NCBI GenBank assembly: GCA_963921935.1
Contig: OY998175.1
Location: 162,996,809-163,060,808, forward strand
DNA length: 64,000 nt
From: Galeruca laticollis
Lineage: Eukaryota > Arthropoda > Insecta > Coleoptera > Chrysomelidae
Direction: 5' to 3'
Below, piece by piece: positions 45,422 through 57,559 of the stretch (position 1 is the stretch's first letter; the number at the start of each line of letters is the position of its first letter). The notes below the pieces were generated by a model that saw nothing but the letters and a program-made list of their open reading frames with translations, was not told the origin of the DNA and did no database searches. The translations under genes and the position numbers were made by a program.

Positions 45422-46190
45422 CTTGTTAGCATGATAGCGCTTCCGGAGTGCAATAAGTCACCAATTTTATGATGGAATATTGTTAAGGACATTTCACAGA
45501 TGAACCCTATTGATTTTCAGCTCACCAGAGCCAGTACAACGGGTGCTATGGTACTTGAAGTACATTTTGTCGTTTTTCGAGAAATTTCAGTTTGTTAGCA
45601 CGATACAGCCTCCAGAATTCAACAAGTCACCAATTTTATGATTGAATATTATTCAGGGCATCTCACTGATGAACCCTATTGATTTTCACCTCACCAGAGC
45701 CAATACAACCGGTGCTACAGTACTTTAAGTACGATATTTTTGTCATTTTTGGAGAAGTTTCAGTTTGTTAGCACGATACAGCCTCCGGAGTATATACAAG
45801 TGATAAATTTTATGATTGGATATTATTCAGAGCGTCTTAAAGATGAACCCTATTGATATTGAGCTCACTAAAGCCAGTACAACGGGTGCTGTGGTACTTG
45901 AAGTACCAAATTTTTGTCATTTTTGGAGAATTTTCAGTTTGTTAGCACGATACAGCCTCCAGAGAGTATACGATTGATCAACTTTATGAATAAGTATTGC
46001 TCAAGGTGTCTCACAGATGTACCCTATTGATTTTCAGTTGACTAGAGCGAGTACAGCGGGTCCTATAAAACTAGATATACTAAATTTTTGGTTATTTTTG
46101 GAGAAATTTCGGTTTGTTAGCACGATACATCCCCCGAAGTGTATACAATTAACAATTTTATGATAGAATATTGTTCAGGGCCACAGATGC
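45422..46190 (+). repeat. Satellite array of about 173-bp units
   Basis: About 4.5 diverged units. The phrase 'tttgttagcacgatac' (variant in unit 1) recurs at 45422, 45591, 45764, 45938 and 46113, spaced 169-175 bases. Other shared blocks are 'accctattgatttt' and 'agccagtacaacgggtgct'. It lies next to the hAT relic. Unit length is in the range common for insect satellites. Confidence 0.9.
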
Positions 46191-46764
46191 GGAAAAGTTA
46201 GTTTTAATCTTTAAAACCGTTTATGTTTTGCACTATTTTCATGAAGTTTCAATAACTGGAATAATCTTTACAGTACAGTACAGTACGAGTCTTTATCAGC
46301 ACAAATACAGTTAAAACTTGTTTCTCATTCTTGCCGATATTTTTGGGTTCTCTTAACATACAGTCTCTTTTTTAGTGGGGTTGATTGAAATTCTTAAGAA
46401 TGGCTCTTATCCATTATTGTTTTTAAGTCAAGTTAATTCTGCAGGCAAAATAATAACTGCTATCCTATACATATTAACACAAAATCATGGAATCGTGAAA
46501 ATGCCACCAACAACAAGAAGCTATTTATTTATAATTAATTTGTAATAATTACACTAACAATAACAATCTGTGTTCAATCAACTCTCAACTCGAACTGGAT
46601 TAGAAATTATCATAGATATAGGAATAAAAGAAATTATACTTCCTCTAGTTCCTAGAGGAATCCCCTCGGATTATCAGTTTATTTGGCAATATGGAAATTC
46701 TTCTATTATATTATGATTTATGGATCAAATTCGCTATTAACTGTTAGATGGCGCTGGAAGGGTT
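46191..46764. other. Spacer, no gene seen
   Basis: AT-rich, with a short (GTACA)n run near 46270-46286. Confidence 0.45.
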
Positions 46765-46772
46765 TTCCAGAT

Positions 46773-48675
46773 ACAGTGACTATATACAAGACAGTGGCGA
46801 CAATTGGGTATAAGCTCCGCCCATCCGCCATTAGTTTGCTAATTTTGGTTTATTTACATTTGACTACATGCAACTAAATAACCCTTTTTAAAAGGGTTTT
46901 ACCACTTTTAAACTAGTTTTGAATGTGCAATTTTAAATAAAAGCTCTTTTATTAGGTGAATCATAAAATATTTTTGGAAAAAGTGGACCGATGTTAATAA
47001 AAATCTTCAAGGATATAATGTAGTTGCATACAAAATTATGGATGTATATCTATTTACCATCTGATAAAGATATAAGGTAAGCTCTTAAATTCTGGATTAT
47101 AATGTTAAATGTCATGCTAACCAAATAGATACTACAATAAATCGTAATATGTAGTGTAGGTATATGTACTAGGGAGTCTTTCTTTAATCTATGATTGCCG
47201 CAAATATAATCGGAGCGGAAATAATGCACCAGGCCAGAGACAACGCTGTCTCTGACCAGGCCTCTTAACAAAAGCAGGTAGTTAATTAGATAGAAATATG
47301 CCACAGAGGGATGTTTTAGTCCCTATTCTTGTGTGAATACGAAAAAATAAAATAAGTAATAAAATATTTTAATTTGACTTGTTATTGGGATACAAATTTG
47401 GACTATTACGGTTTTAGTCAGAATTATATCCAATTTCAGTACATAATTACCTATGTTTATTTTTTCATCTAATCTGAAATTAATCAATGAATGTTTTTAT
47501 ATGTTACAGACTGTACCTGCAATTCTGACATTGAAACTCCACCAGTAAAAATGAAACACATACCTATTTAATATTTATGTAATTAAATGTTTTACACTAT
47601 TTAATAAAGAAGATAATATGAAGCTTCTATCTATCTAATATTTTTGGTCATTTTACATGTCATAATGCCCCAATATTTTTGAATTTGTATCAGAGATTTT
47701 ATGTAATTAAAAAACCCATCAAGCAAATAAATAATAAAATAAAAAATGTTTTATTGAATATTCATAACAAATGACCAGCAACGAACTTACTAGCTAATTT
47801 TTTAGAAGCACTCTTATTCTTTTTTTAACTTGTTTTTAATCTGAATACAATGTAGCTTTGAATAATTTTATTTTTCAATTTATAACAATCGGGTATTATA
47901 TTTAGAACTAAATTTTCTTCACACATTTTTTTGACATAAAAATATTACCAATTGTCCTTTCTGGTCTTAATGAGCCACTGCCTTCTTTCAGGATCTTTTG
48001 AATAGTGTTTCATAATAAACCCGTTTTAGCAGAATTACTGCAATTTACATGAGCACAGCCAGGCATTGTCCTATTACAAATAAAAACAAAATAATTTTTA
48101 AAATTCTTATACAACGTTTTATAGATCTAAGAGGGTTTAGAAATAACAAGAAACAACTGGTAAAACTCGAGAATACTGTTATGTATTAATTCAATCGATT
48201 AATTCAATGTCTAAAACTATGCTCAAAATCCACTGTAGGAACCAAGGGTATTTGGTTATAAAAAGACCAAAATAGATATTTATTTGAATAATATATGTAT
48301 TAATCACTAATTTTGTTACTCTAAACTATATATAACAATACAAGTACAATAATATTAAACTTGTCTACTATACTTATAGCTTAACCAAAAACCTCAAGTG
48401 AAAATGGTGTATGAAATAATATTTATAGTTCCAAAGCAATTAATAATACACTAATAAATAAGTCTTCATTCCAGAACGTTTATAAATAGCACTTAAACAC
48501 CAAATTTTGCGCGAAAACTTACAAAAACCAAAAACTGTGGTAAGAACACAATAGAACCAAATGGTAAATAAACAAACATTTAGCAAACTAATGGCGGCCC
48601 ATACCACGTGACATACGTAACCAATCACTAGGACGACCATAATTGTCGCCACTGTCTTGTATATAGTCACTGTAT
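46773..48675 (-). mobile_element. THAP-bearing TIR element, copy 1
   Basis: A 1.9-kb element with inverted ends. CAGTGACTATATACAAGACA and the next 12 bases (46774-46805) match the complement of 48641-48672 with no mismatch, and the match extends outward to ATACAGTG. The 8-mer TTCCAGAT stands at 46765-46772 and 48676-48683, as an 8-bp target repeat would. A broken THAP exon lies inside on the minus strand. THAP plus 8-bp repeats fits the P superfamily. Caution: the same 8-mer also follows the right end of copy 2, so it may be target preference or part of the end. Confidence 0.75.
47949..48066 (-). pseudogene. THAP-domain first exon, copy 1 (frameshifted)
   Basis: Starts MPGCAHVNCSNSAKTG from Met 48064-48066, then shifts; the intact version is in copy 2 (56725-56846). 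A donor GTAAT follows at 47948. THAP domains bind DNA through a C2CH zinc site; here the first Cys pair (C4, C9) is kept. Confidence 0.7.
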
Positions 48676-48683
48676 TTCCAGAT

Positions 48684-48700
48684 ACAGTGACTATATACAG
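48684..48700 (+). repeat. Remnant of a further THAP-element left end
   Basis: ACAGTGACTATATACAG directly follows the right-hand TTCCAGAT, copying the arrangement at the left end of copy 1, then stops. It suggests a second element once lay in tandem. Confidence 0.55.
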
Positions 48701-49311
48701 AAGCCGCTATCTGCAGCGACCAATTCCGGTGTTGCCAGTTTCTGACTTCTGACGTTTCGCGGTCGTATAACCTTCAGGGTTGCCGTTTCTAGTACAATTG
48801 TACTTTTCTAGTACATTTCACTCACATTTAGTACGTCATTACAATTCATTCGAATCTATTACAAAAATTAAATTTCATCATTTCCATCCTGTTTAGAAGT
48901 AGATGCTGGAGCCTTGACCGGAGAGCGGCGAGAGCGCAAGCCACATCACGATCACATGAAAAATAAATCGATACGGAACGGACTACTGGAGTTTGGATCG
49001 TGCTGTCTGTGCTCTCGTTCATGTCAATTGAATTTAATCTTTAATCCCGATCCGTGAGATGTGAGATGCGTTCGGCGTTCAGATTTCTGATCTGACTGAT
49101 CTGAGATTTCCCAACCAAACCAACCAAAATTACGAAAAGTTTGGTTATGTCTTGTGTTATTTTAAATTTTTGTTCAAAATAAAAGGGTGAGAATAAGGCT
49201 ATGTATCGATAACTATACGCTAAAGGATATTAATAGGAACCACACTGAGACTGAGCCGCTTTAATATTTAATCATAAATAATGGATAGGTAAGGGGAAAC
49301 CACATTTTGTA

Positions 49312-51562
49312 TTGAGGAAGATGTTTCAATATGCAATTCAACTTCATTTAAGGTTTATCATAAGAAAAAAAGAAATTGAGACTGATCATTGTTATAACGA
49401 AAATGTGGGGCAAAGTTCTACAAGTTCTACTAATAAAGATGATAACTACAGAAATACACCATCATGTTCAAGAATATTAGATATGGTGAGTGAAAAATGT
49501 GAAGGTGAATCTGAGAACCGTGAAGAGGACCTTTCAGGATCAGAATCTGAAAATAATTAACCAGTCACTAAAAAGAAAAAGATATACCACCAGAAATTTA
49601 AAGATGAGTGGAAAACTAGGTATACATGGTTGCAGAACAAGAACGGATCTTCTTATTGTAATATCTGTGAAAAGTTCATTGTTGGGGGATTGACTCATCT
49701 ACAAAGGCATGGGAAAAGTATATATCATCAAAAACGAGTAAGGGCATGTGCAAAAACCACAGATGTTCAAAAATTATTAAGACCTGCAGGAGATTTCAAA
49801 CGATCAGCTGAGTTGAAAATGGTTATGTTTGTTGCTGAACACAACTTGCCCTTCAGAATTTTGGAGCATTTGCCAAAATTGGTTAGCAGCATGTGCCCAG
49901 ATTCCGAGGTAGCCAAAAGCATTAAGTGCAGCAGAACCAAGGGAACTGAATTGGTTTGTACTCATTGTGCTCCTGAGGACCTTGCAAATATTTGCAGATT
50001 GTTGCAAAAACGGAAATATTCGCTTGTTATAGATGAAACAACGGATATATCCACATCTAAATGCCTAGCTGTTGTTGTAAGGGTATTTGATGATTACAGT
50101 ATCAAGGATAAATTCCTAACACTATTAAAAGTTGAAAATGCTACTGCAGAGGGGTTGTTGACTAGTTTATTATGTTTTTTCAAAGAAAACAACATATCTA
50201 TAAACAACATGATTGGTAAGTTCTGTAGTAAACAAACCTACATTTTTGATTAATCATTATATATTTTTACAGGATTTGCAGCAGACAACTGCAGTGTGAT
50301 GATGGGAAAAAAAGATGGACTGCAATCAAAATTGAAAGAAAAGGTGCCCAATATTTTTATAATGGGGTGCATTTGCCATTCAATGAATTTGTGTTCTTCT
50401 GCAGCCTGTGAAAAACTTCCCTCAACAATAGAAGACTTGGCTCGAGATATTTATAATTATTTAAAGCAGAGTTCCAAGAGACAATCAGAATTACAGGAGT
50501 TTCAAACATTTTTGAATATCAAACCACACAAAATTCTTAAATTGAGCCAAACTCGGTGGTTATCTCTTGGAGAAGTTGTCAATAGGCTTTTATAGCAATG
50601 GAATGCCCTAGAATTATTTTTCACTAGAGCTGCTTTGGAAGACAACTTGCAATCTGCTAAATGTATTATTAATGCTTTGAGGAATCCAATTTACAAAGTA
50701 TATTACACTTTCTTATCGTATATATTGGATATTGTCAATAAACTCAACTTGTTATTTCAAAGGGAAAGGCCTCTAATAACAAGTTTACTAAGTGTATTGA
50801 AAAAACAGTTCAAAATTATAGTGAAAAGTTTTTTGAAAGGTGATTATGTTGAAAAAAATAAAGTCCATTCTATAGATCCTCTAAATGTCCACCAATACTT
50901 GAATATTGATGACATGTACTTTGGTGCTAAAACAGAATTGTTATATGGTACATTAACCAATGATGAGTTGTTGACTTTTAAAAAACGAGCATTAGATTTT
51001 TATGTGACTTTATCCTTACAAATAAAAAAAAAGAATCGATTTCAATGATCCTATACTGAATGCAGTTGAAGCATTACATCCAGCAGCTGTTATGACCGAT
51101 CATGGAAAGCAGCAATTTTCCATTGCGAATTTGCTTCAACTATTCCCAAATATTATTAAGGAGGATGAATTGGAAATGATAAATTCAGAATGGCGTTTGA
51201 TTCCCGAATTTAAAGATAATTTAAAAAATATTGACGATCCTGAAGAATTTTGGATCAAAGTCAGAAAAATTAAGGATGGAGAACATTGCTTTCTACTAAA
51301 AAATATAGGCGACTTTGCCTTGAGTGTTTTATCTCTTCCCCACAGCAGTGCCTCAACGGGGCGAATTTTCTCCCAATTGAATCTGATAAAAAATAAGATG
51401 AGAAGTAGACTTCACGTTTCAACATGCGATGCATTATTGCATACAAAACAATTGTTAGGAGGAGATATATGTTATACTTGGAATCCAAGTAAGTCCCTGT
51501 TGAACAGAAAAGGTTCAACTACTGAAAATGATGAAGCAGGAGTAATAGATGATTTAATATGA
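49312..51562 (+). pseudogene. hAT transposase, three defects
   Basis: A BED-type finger (YCNICEKFI...HLQRHGKSIYH, about 49655-49730), then the hAT core: VIDETTDISTSKCLAVVVRVF (about 50025), GFAADNCSVMMGKKDG (about 50275), ICHSMNLCSSAACEKLP and TRWLSLGEVVNRL. The C-terminal dimerisation part is FALSVLSLPHSSASTGRIFSQ (about 51310). One 57-nt intron (50216-50272). Defects: TAA at 49558-49560, TAG at 50593-50595 and a shift in an A run near 51031. Upstream and downstream frames agree across the first stop. The start before 49312 is uncertain. The encoded enzyme would cut out and insert the element in the nucleus. Confidence 0.9.
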
Positions 51563-52227
51563 TATATATTTCTCAGGAGTTTTTTGTCCTGTCTGACTTT
51601 ATTGTTTTGATAAATATTTTTTTATTTATATCAGTTCCATATTAAGTGTTTTTCAAAAGTTTTGTGTCAGAGTTAGATTTTTTATTTTGTTTTTAAATAT
51701 TTACTACAAGATTTTATGTCCTGACTTTTTTGTTATGATATGTATTTTTTTATTTATATCAGTTCCATATTGAGTATTTTCTAAGAGTTTTGTGTTCAGA
51801 GTTAGATCTTTTATTTTGTTATTTATTTTTTAATTTATCCCTCCAGTATTATTTTCTAAAATGTTTTTTGTTCAGAGTTTTATTTTTTGTTCTACTGTTT
51901 ATTTTTTTATTAAATTTATCATAACTTTTTTTCCTAAGAGTTTCTTTTGTGTCCACCTAGTCCACCACAGAACACATACACAACAGTCTGATTTTTTTGC
52001 TGTGTTACTTATTTTTCAATTTATTTAACAAATACGTATAACGTTCCGTACCACCCTCTCATGCTGTTCTTAGGTATTAATTAAGCTTATTTCCTATTTC
52101 GGCCACTACAGACAACGCCGAAATAATACATAACCTCAAATAACTGTCATTTTATAAATTTAGTACAATTTAGTACAATTTCGAAAGACATTCTAGTACA
52201 AAAAAAAAATCTGGAGCGGCAACACTG
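51563..52227. other. 3' part of the hAT element
   Basis: T-rich non-coding sequence with a repeated block ('tatatcagttccatattgag' near 51640 and 51760) and, near the end, 'tagtacaattt' repeats that mirror 'tagtacaattgtac' at the left end. These are likely subterminal binding repeats. Confidence 0.6.
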
Positions 52228-52306
52228 ATAACCTTACATTGTTTGTTTTGATTTGGACACAATTTAAACGTATTTTTATTTTCTACATTGTGAAATAAAT
52301 AAAACA

Positions 52307-55300
52307 ATGCCAGTTTTTTGTTCGATTTGTGAAAAAATCTTTTCGACTCTGTCAAATTTTAATACACACGAGAGAGGTACATAGTGATGTGAAAAAAAAA
52401 ATGATTTCACAGTCGCCTACTCCCAGGATAAATATATATTTAAATGTTTAGAACGGTGCAAGACATCATTCAGATTTAATAAAGATCTAAGAAAGCAGTT
52501 GCAATCCCAGCACATTTTCAAATGTCGTCAGGAACTTTCAATATTTTAAAGATTGAAGGTAAGTGCTTAAATATATACCCAATATTTGACATGCCTGTGT
52601 AAATATATTGATATATCTTGACGTTTTTTGTTCACGTATATTTTTCTTTAGAGAGGAATGGCATTTGAGAAGTAGAATTTTATTTTTATCATTAATTTTA
52701 TGATTGGCTTCAAAACATTGAACTGGAAAACAGTTCAAAATATGCAAAGGAAATGGGTGGTAAAAAGAATTGGGACAACTCGCAATTGTTTTACTTTAAT
52801 TGTAATAGATCTGGTGATGGATTTTATGTATACTAGAAAATTTCATTTTGGTCTGCATAAATAATTTTTTTATATAATAGATCACAATTACAGAAGATTA
52901 TAAGTAATAATTGTTTGTATCTATAATAAACGTTATTTTTTACAGGTAAGGCAAGAACAGTACCACTCGAACTTCAAAAGCGTGATGAGAAAGTTCAGGG
53001 CACATCAAAATTAAATTTGGGTTGCACAATATTTTAGAGAACATTACGGGCATGATATTGATTTACACTACATTCCTTTATCCAGGGATTATAGTGAAAA
53101 TGTAGCTTCACAACTAATACAAGGAGTTACACCTCAACGGTTAGTAAAAGGAAAATGTTAAAATGCCTTAAAGAGAAATCAAATCATTTGCTATTTTTTG
53201 TAAATAATTGTGGAAATATAATAGACTTCAAATGAATGTCAAATAATAAAAAATTAGTTTGTTAAGGTATATGTAGTGTGATTTTAGTATGTATATATAC
53301 ATTAGAAGAAATATGGCCTCATTTTAAAATTTGAATTTACCAGAAGAAGTTTCTTACCCATAGGTTCTTTGAGTATTCCAACTGTATAAATGTTGGTGAT
53401 GATTTTAACTTTAATTTATACGCTTTTATCATATTAAAAAAAATGACCAATAAATGTTTAAACTTTTATTAGTTTTAATTGTTGAGAATTCATTTCTCTT
53501 CCTCATACCTGGTTCTAATGTTATTTTTTACATTAAGTATCTATCTTTTTTCAGTATTTTATCTACAATTAGACAACAAATTGGACACACTTCACTGAGA
53601 AGATATGACCTGTTAACTATAAAAGACATTAGCAACATAAAAACTTCTTTTAATGTTTCTTTAAAAGATGGGCAAAGGCATACAAATGATTTTACAAGTG
53701 TAGAATTGTATGTTAGAGACCATAATCCTGTACTTTTTTACAAAAGGCAAGCAGACTGTCTTGACAATTTCGATACAAATGATAAAAAAATGTAAACGTT
53801 ACAAGAAGAAGATGCGTCAGCAAGGAACTATTATAAATATGAAGTAATCATTTAATTCTTGTTCTTATCACTGTACATTTTAGTTGTGTCACATCATTTT
53901 TATAAGTCATTAATAAATCCATTGTGAAAGTTTTAAGTCTTGTGTAATAAATAAAGTTTATTTTTTAAAAGTAACTTTTTCGAGTGAATAACATTTCTAT
54001 AATATCTGATTATAATGAACTCTGTACAAAAAGAATAGTTTAAAAATTTGCAGAAAATATTGAATGTGTAGATGGAACACATGGCTTGAACTCATATGAT
54101 TTTGAAATGACTACCATCATAGTAGTAGATGAATTCCGAGAGGGGTTCCCAGTGGCCTTTGAATTTTCTAATAAAAAATATCAATTCATTTATGGTTTTT
54201 TTAAACACGCGAAAGATGATGTAAACATGACAGGTGTAAATATTAACCATGGGTTCAATTTCTCTTCATTTGTTTTGCTCTCCTCATATTGACAGGGCAT
54301 GGCAACAAAATTTGACAAAGGTAAAAGATATTGATGAAACAAGTCACGTTTATAAAACTTTGAAGCATTATTAAGTGAAGAAGAATTTGAAAAACAGCTT
54401 CATTCATTTCTCAATATGTTATCGATAAAACATTCTACATGAGAAATGTACAATTATTTAAAAAAATGATTATTATGATAACAGAGAAAAGTGGGTGTAC
54501 TGTTATCGGGGCATTAACACAAATATGTTTTTGGAGAACATACACAAGCTAATAAAATATGAATATATGGATGGGAAAAAGGTATAAAGGCTTGATAAAA
54601 CTTTGCCTGCACTCCAAAAATTTGTTACTGATAAGACAGTTAGTAGACTAATAAACGTAATAAAGGGTCATACTTCCAAGCATCTTAATATTAAAAAGAG
54701 ACACAGGAATGCAATGTGTAGTAGTGATTTAAAAATGTCTGTGCATGATAACTGTTCATTTTTTATAGGGATAAAGATGAAAATCCATATTTAGTTTATA
54801 GAAAAAACCATAAAGATGTATGTTGTGGATTAACAAGTCGATACTGTGATATTTGTTGGCATACTGACGAATGTACATGTCTTGACTGTGCTATCAAAAC
54901 TATGATATGTAAACAAATTCATTTTCTGAGGTTGAATGATATGAACCATCAACCAGTTTAAAATTTTATGTCAAAAGAAGAACAATCTGAAGAACTTCAT
55001 GTTAGTTGGAAATCTAAATAGTTCGTTACATGTATCTAATAATCCCATTGAAAATGCCTCAGATACGAAAAAAAAATGTTGGTAATAAATGCTGCTTTAA
55101 ATTTAATTACGAACCTTGATAATATACATTACACTCCCAATGAATATGATTTTATTCTAAAAAACTTGAAAGTGCTAAATTATTTAAGAACAAATTCCAT
55201 ATTCCCTGAATGTGAGAATAAGAAAAGATCTAGAGGGAATAAATCAGTTTTTTCAGAACCAGCAAATAAAAAATTGGCCAAACAACTCACATTTACATCA

Positions 55301-55324
55301 ACAAAAAATAAGAGACATACCTAA
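52307..55324 (+). pseudogene. MULE transposase relic with C2H2 start and SWIM finger
   Basis: Starts MPVFCSICEKIFSTLSNFNTH (C2H2 type). There are several short introns or breaks. A middle region reads HYGHDIDLHYIPLS (about 53040) and SLRRYDLLTIKDISNIK (about 53600). The MULE core has its first Asp in CVDGTHGLNSYDFEMTTIIVVDEF (about 54066-54130). The C-terminal SWIM finger reads CTCLDCAIKTMICKQIH (about 54868-54920), and a Lys-rich end lies at 55076-55324. Stops and shifts are frequent, for example at 52378, 54290 and 54375. Mutator-like elements with this architecture occur in insects. Terminal repeats were not identified. Confidence 0.75.
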
Positions 55325-55964
55325 CAAGCAATAGCAGGATTGCTAAACCGAATTTATCAATATAAATGTCTTTTGTAAAATAAATAAATTTTACTTTGTA
55401 ACTATGCGTATATTTATTTGTACTATAAATAGTGAAACTATATAAAATTCATCATACATTGTTTTAAATATTATTTTCATATACATTATTTACGTGAATC
55501 GCGAAGAATTTTATATTCTTATATTTCAAAATGTTTTCTTACTGTAAGACATGTTCCACTCAGTTTTTATGAAAATTACTAAATTAAAATAAATAGTTCA
55601 TTCAAAGCAGTTCAATAAAAAACTGTAATTTCTACATAATAATTGGCATGTTTCTCGTTGGTACCTATGTATTTATTAGTTTATCTAATACAATATCACA
55701 TTCTAAGCCAAAACGATCTAAATAAAATTAAATATGATTTACTCCATTTTTATTCAGTGGTTATGAACATAATCTAGGGTTGCGCACGATGTATCGATGT
55801 TTCAAAAACATCGATTTTTGTATTTCGATGTTTATATCGATGTTTTTTTATTCGATATTTATAGGGAACATCGATATTTTTTTGCGATGTTTTCTTCTAT
55901 TTTGATTGAAGAAAGCAGAAAGTAAATTACACATTTAATAGAACATCTCTGATTTATTTAGTTA
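55325..55964. other. Spacer with hAT-like tip and ATCGAT cluster
   Basis: Mostly AT-rich debris. 55777-55800 reads 'tagggttgcgcacgatgtat', like a hAT end, and is followed by many ATCGAT/CATCGAT motifs to about 55890. Cut off by the THAP element that starts at 55965. Confidence 0.5.
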
Positions 55965-57322
55965 AATATCATGCTAAATAGATACTACAATAAATCGTGA
56001 TGTGTAGTCTAGGTATATGTACTAGGGAGTCTTTCTTTAATCTATGATTACAGCAAATATACTCGGAGCGGAAATAATGCACCAGGCCTCTAACAAAAGC
56101 AGGTAGCTAATTATATAGATATATTCCACAGAAGGATGTTAGTCCCTATTTTTGTGTGAATAGAAAAAAGTAAAATAAGTAATAAAATATTTTAAATTGA
56201 CTTGTTGGGATACAAATTTGGACTATTACGACGGTTTTAGTCAGAATTATATCCAGTTTCAGTACATAATTACCCTATGTTTATTTTTTCATCTAATCTG
56301 AAATTAATCAATGAATGTTTTCATATGTTACAACTGTGTCTGCAATTCTCACATTGAAACTCCACCAGAAAAAATGAAACACATACCTATTTAATATTTA
56401 TGTAATAAATGCTTTACACTATTAATATAATAATGCCCCAATATTTTTGAATTTGTCTCCGAGATTTTAAGTTTAATTAAAAAATCATCAAGCAAATAAA
56501 TAATAAAATAAAAAATGTTCTATTGCAATTGTTTATTGAATATTCATAACAAATGACCAGCAAGGGATTTACTAGCTAATTTTTTAGAAGCACTCTTATT
56601 CTTTTTTGACTTATTTTTAATCTGAATACAATGTATCATTTAATAATTTTATTTTTCAATTTATGACAATCGAGTATATTTAGAACTAAATTTTCTTCAC
56701 ATTTTTTTGACATAAAAATCTTACCAATTGTCCCTTCTGGTTTTAATGAGCCACTGCCTCCTTCTTTCAGGATCTTTTGGAAAGTGTTTCATAATAAACC
56801 CCTTTCTTGCAGAATTACTGCAATTTACATTAGCACAGCCAGGCATTGTCCTATTACAAATAAAAACAAAATACTTTTTAAAAGACTTTAATTCTTATGC
56901 AACGTTTTATAGATCTAAGAGGTTTTAGAAATAACAAGAAACAAGTGTGGTAAAACTCGAGAATACATTTATGTTTTAATTTAATCGATGATTTCAATGT
57001 CTAAAACGATGCTCAAAATTCACTGTAAGAACCAAGGAAATTTGGTTATAAAAGGCAAATATTCATATTTATTTGAATATTTTGTTACTCTAAACCATAT
57101 ATAAATAAGTCTTCAGTCCAGAATTTTAATAAATAGCACTTAAACACCAAATTTTGCACAAAAACTTTCAAAAACCAAAAACTGTGTTAAGAACACAATA
57201 GAACCAAATGGTAAATAAACAAACATTTAGCAAACTAATGGCGGCCGATACCACGTGACATAGGTAACCAATCACTAGGACGACCATAATTGTCGCCACT
57301 GTCTTGTATGTAGTCACTGTAT
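55965..57322 (-). mobile_element. THAP-bearing TIR element, copy 2 (left end missing)
   Basis: Matches 47110-48675 in the same orientation: 'agatactacaataaatcgt', 'gggagtctttctttaatcta', the THAP exon, and the right terminal repeat to 'cactgtat' at 57322. About 340 bp of the left end, including the left terminal repeat, is missing. TTCCAGAT again follows at 57323-57330. It is less decayed in its THAP exon than copy 1. Confidence 0.8.
56725..56846 (-). CDS. THAP-domain first coding exon, open
   Basis: Forty codons and two bases from Met 56844-56846 to a GTAAG donor at 56724. The peptide MPGCANVNCSNSARKG...HFPKDPERRRQW is the N half of a THAP zinc finger: the first Cys pair, the FPKDP box and the invariant Trp. 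The second half (C..H and the end box) should be in a downstream exon (minus strand), which I do not find in recognisable form before the element's left break. In P-type transposases THAP binds the element ends. Confidence 0.75.
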
Positions 57323-57559
57323 TTCCAGATTATTCAAATCTGTTATTGAAATCGTCAGTATAGTGATAAGAATATTCGAAAAACCTTTGATATATTGTTA
57401 ATATTTGTGAATATATTCTATAAATTGTTGTTATTATGAACTTATAGTACAAAGTGCGTACCTACTATATTTACTTTGATATTTTATAGTACATGAAGTT
57501 GTAATTATGAAACAAATACTAAAATTATATTACGGTTGGCTACGCCTTGGAGTTTGTTT

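Larger units (their letters stand above)
48775..52227 (+). mobile_element. hAT transposon with exact 8-bp duplication
   Basis: The ends are CAGGGTTGCCGTTTCTAG (48775 on) and, read from the right, CAGTGTTGCCGCTCCAGA (to 52227). The target repeat ATAACCTT stands at 48767-48774 and 52228-52235. Size is 3453 bp. The transposase fills the middle, plus strand. This is a clean hAT insertion with few coding defects, younger than the related relic at 43700-45243. It sits about 70 bp upstream of the start of the MULE gene. Confidence 0.95.

Noticed and set aside
45422..46190. CRISPR-like array
   Set aside because: Units are about 173 bp tandem copies without short repeats and unique spacers, and the genome is eukaryotic.
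48440..48670. 76-codon membrane-like frame at the end of THAP element copy 1
   Set aside because: It reads through the terminal repeat; the same repeat read at the other end gives a different tail, so it is not conserved as protein.
46773..48675. Tc1/mariner assignment from TA next to CAGTG ends
   Set aside because: The end match runs outward past the TA to ATACAGTG, the flanks share an 8-mer, and the interior carries THAP; P-type fits better.
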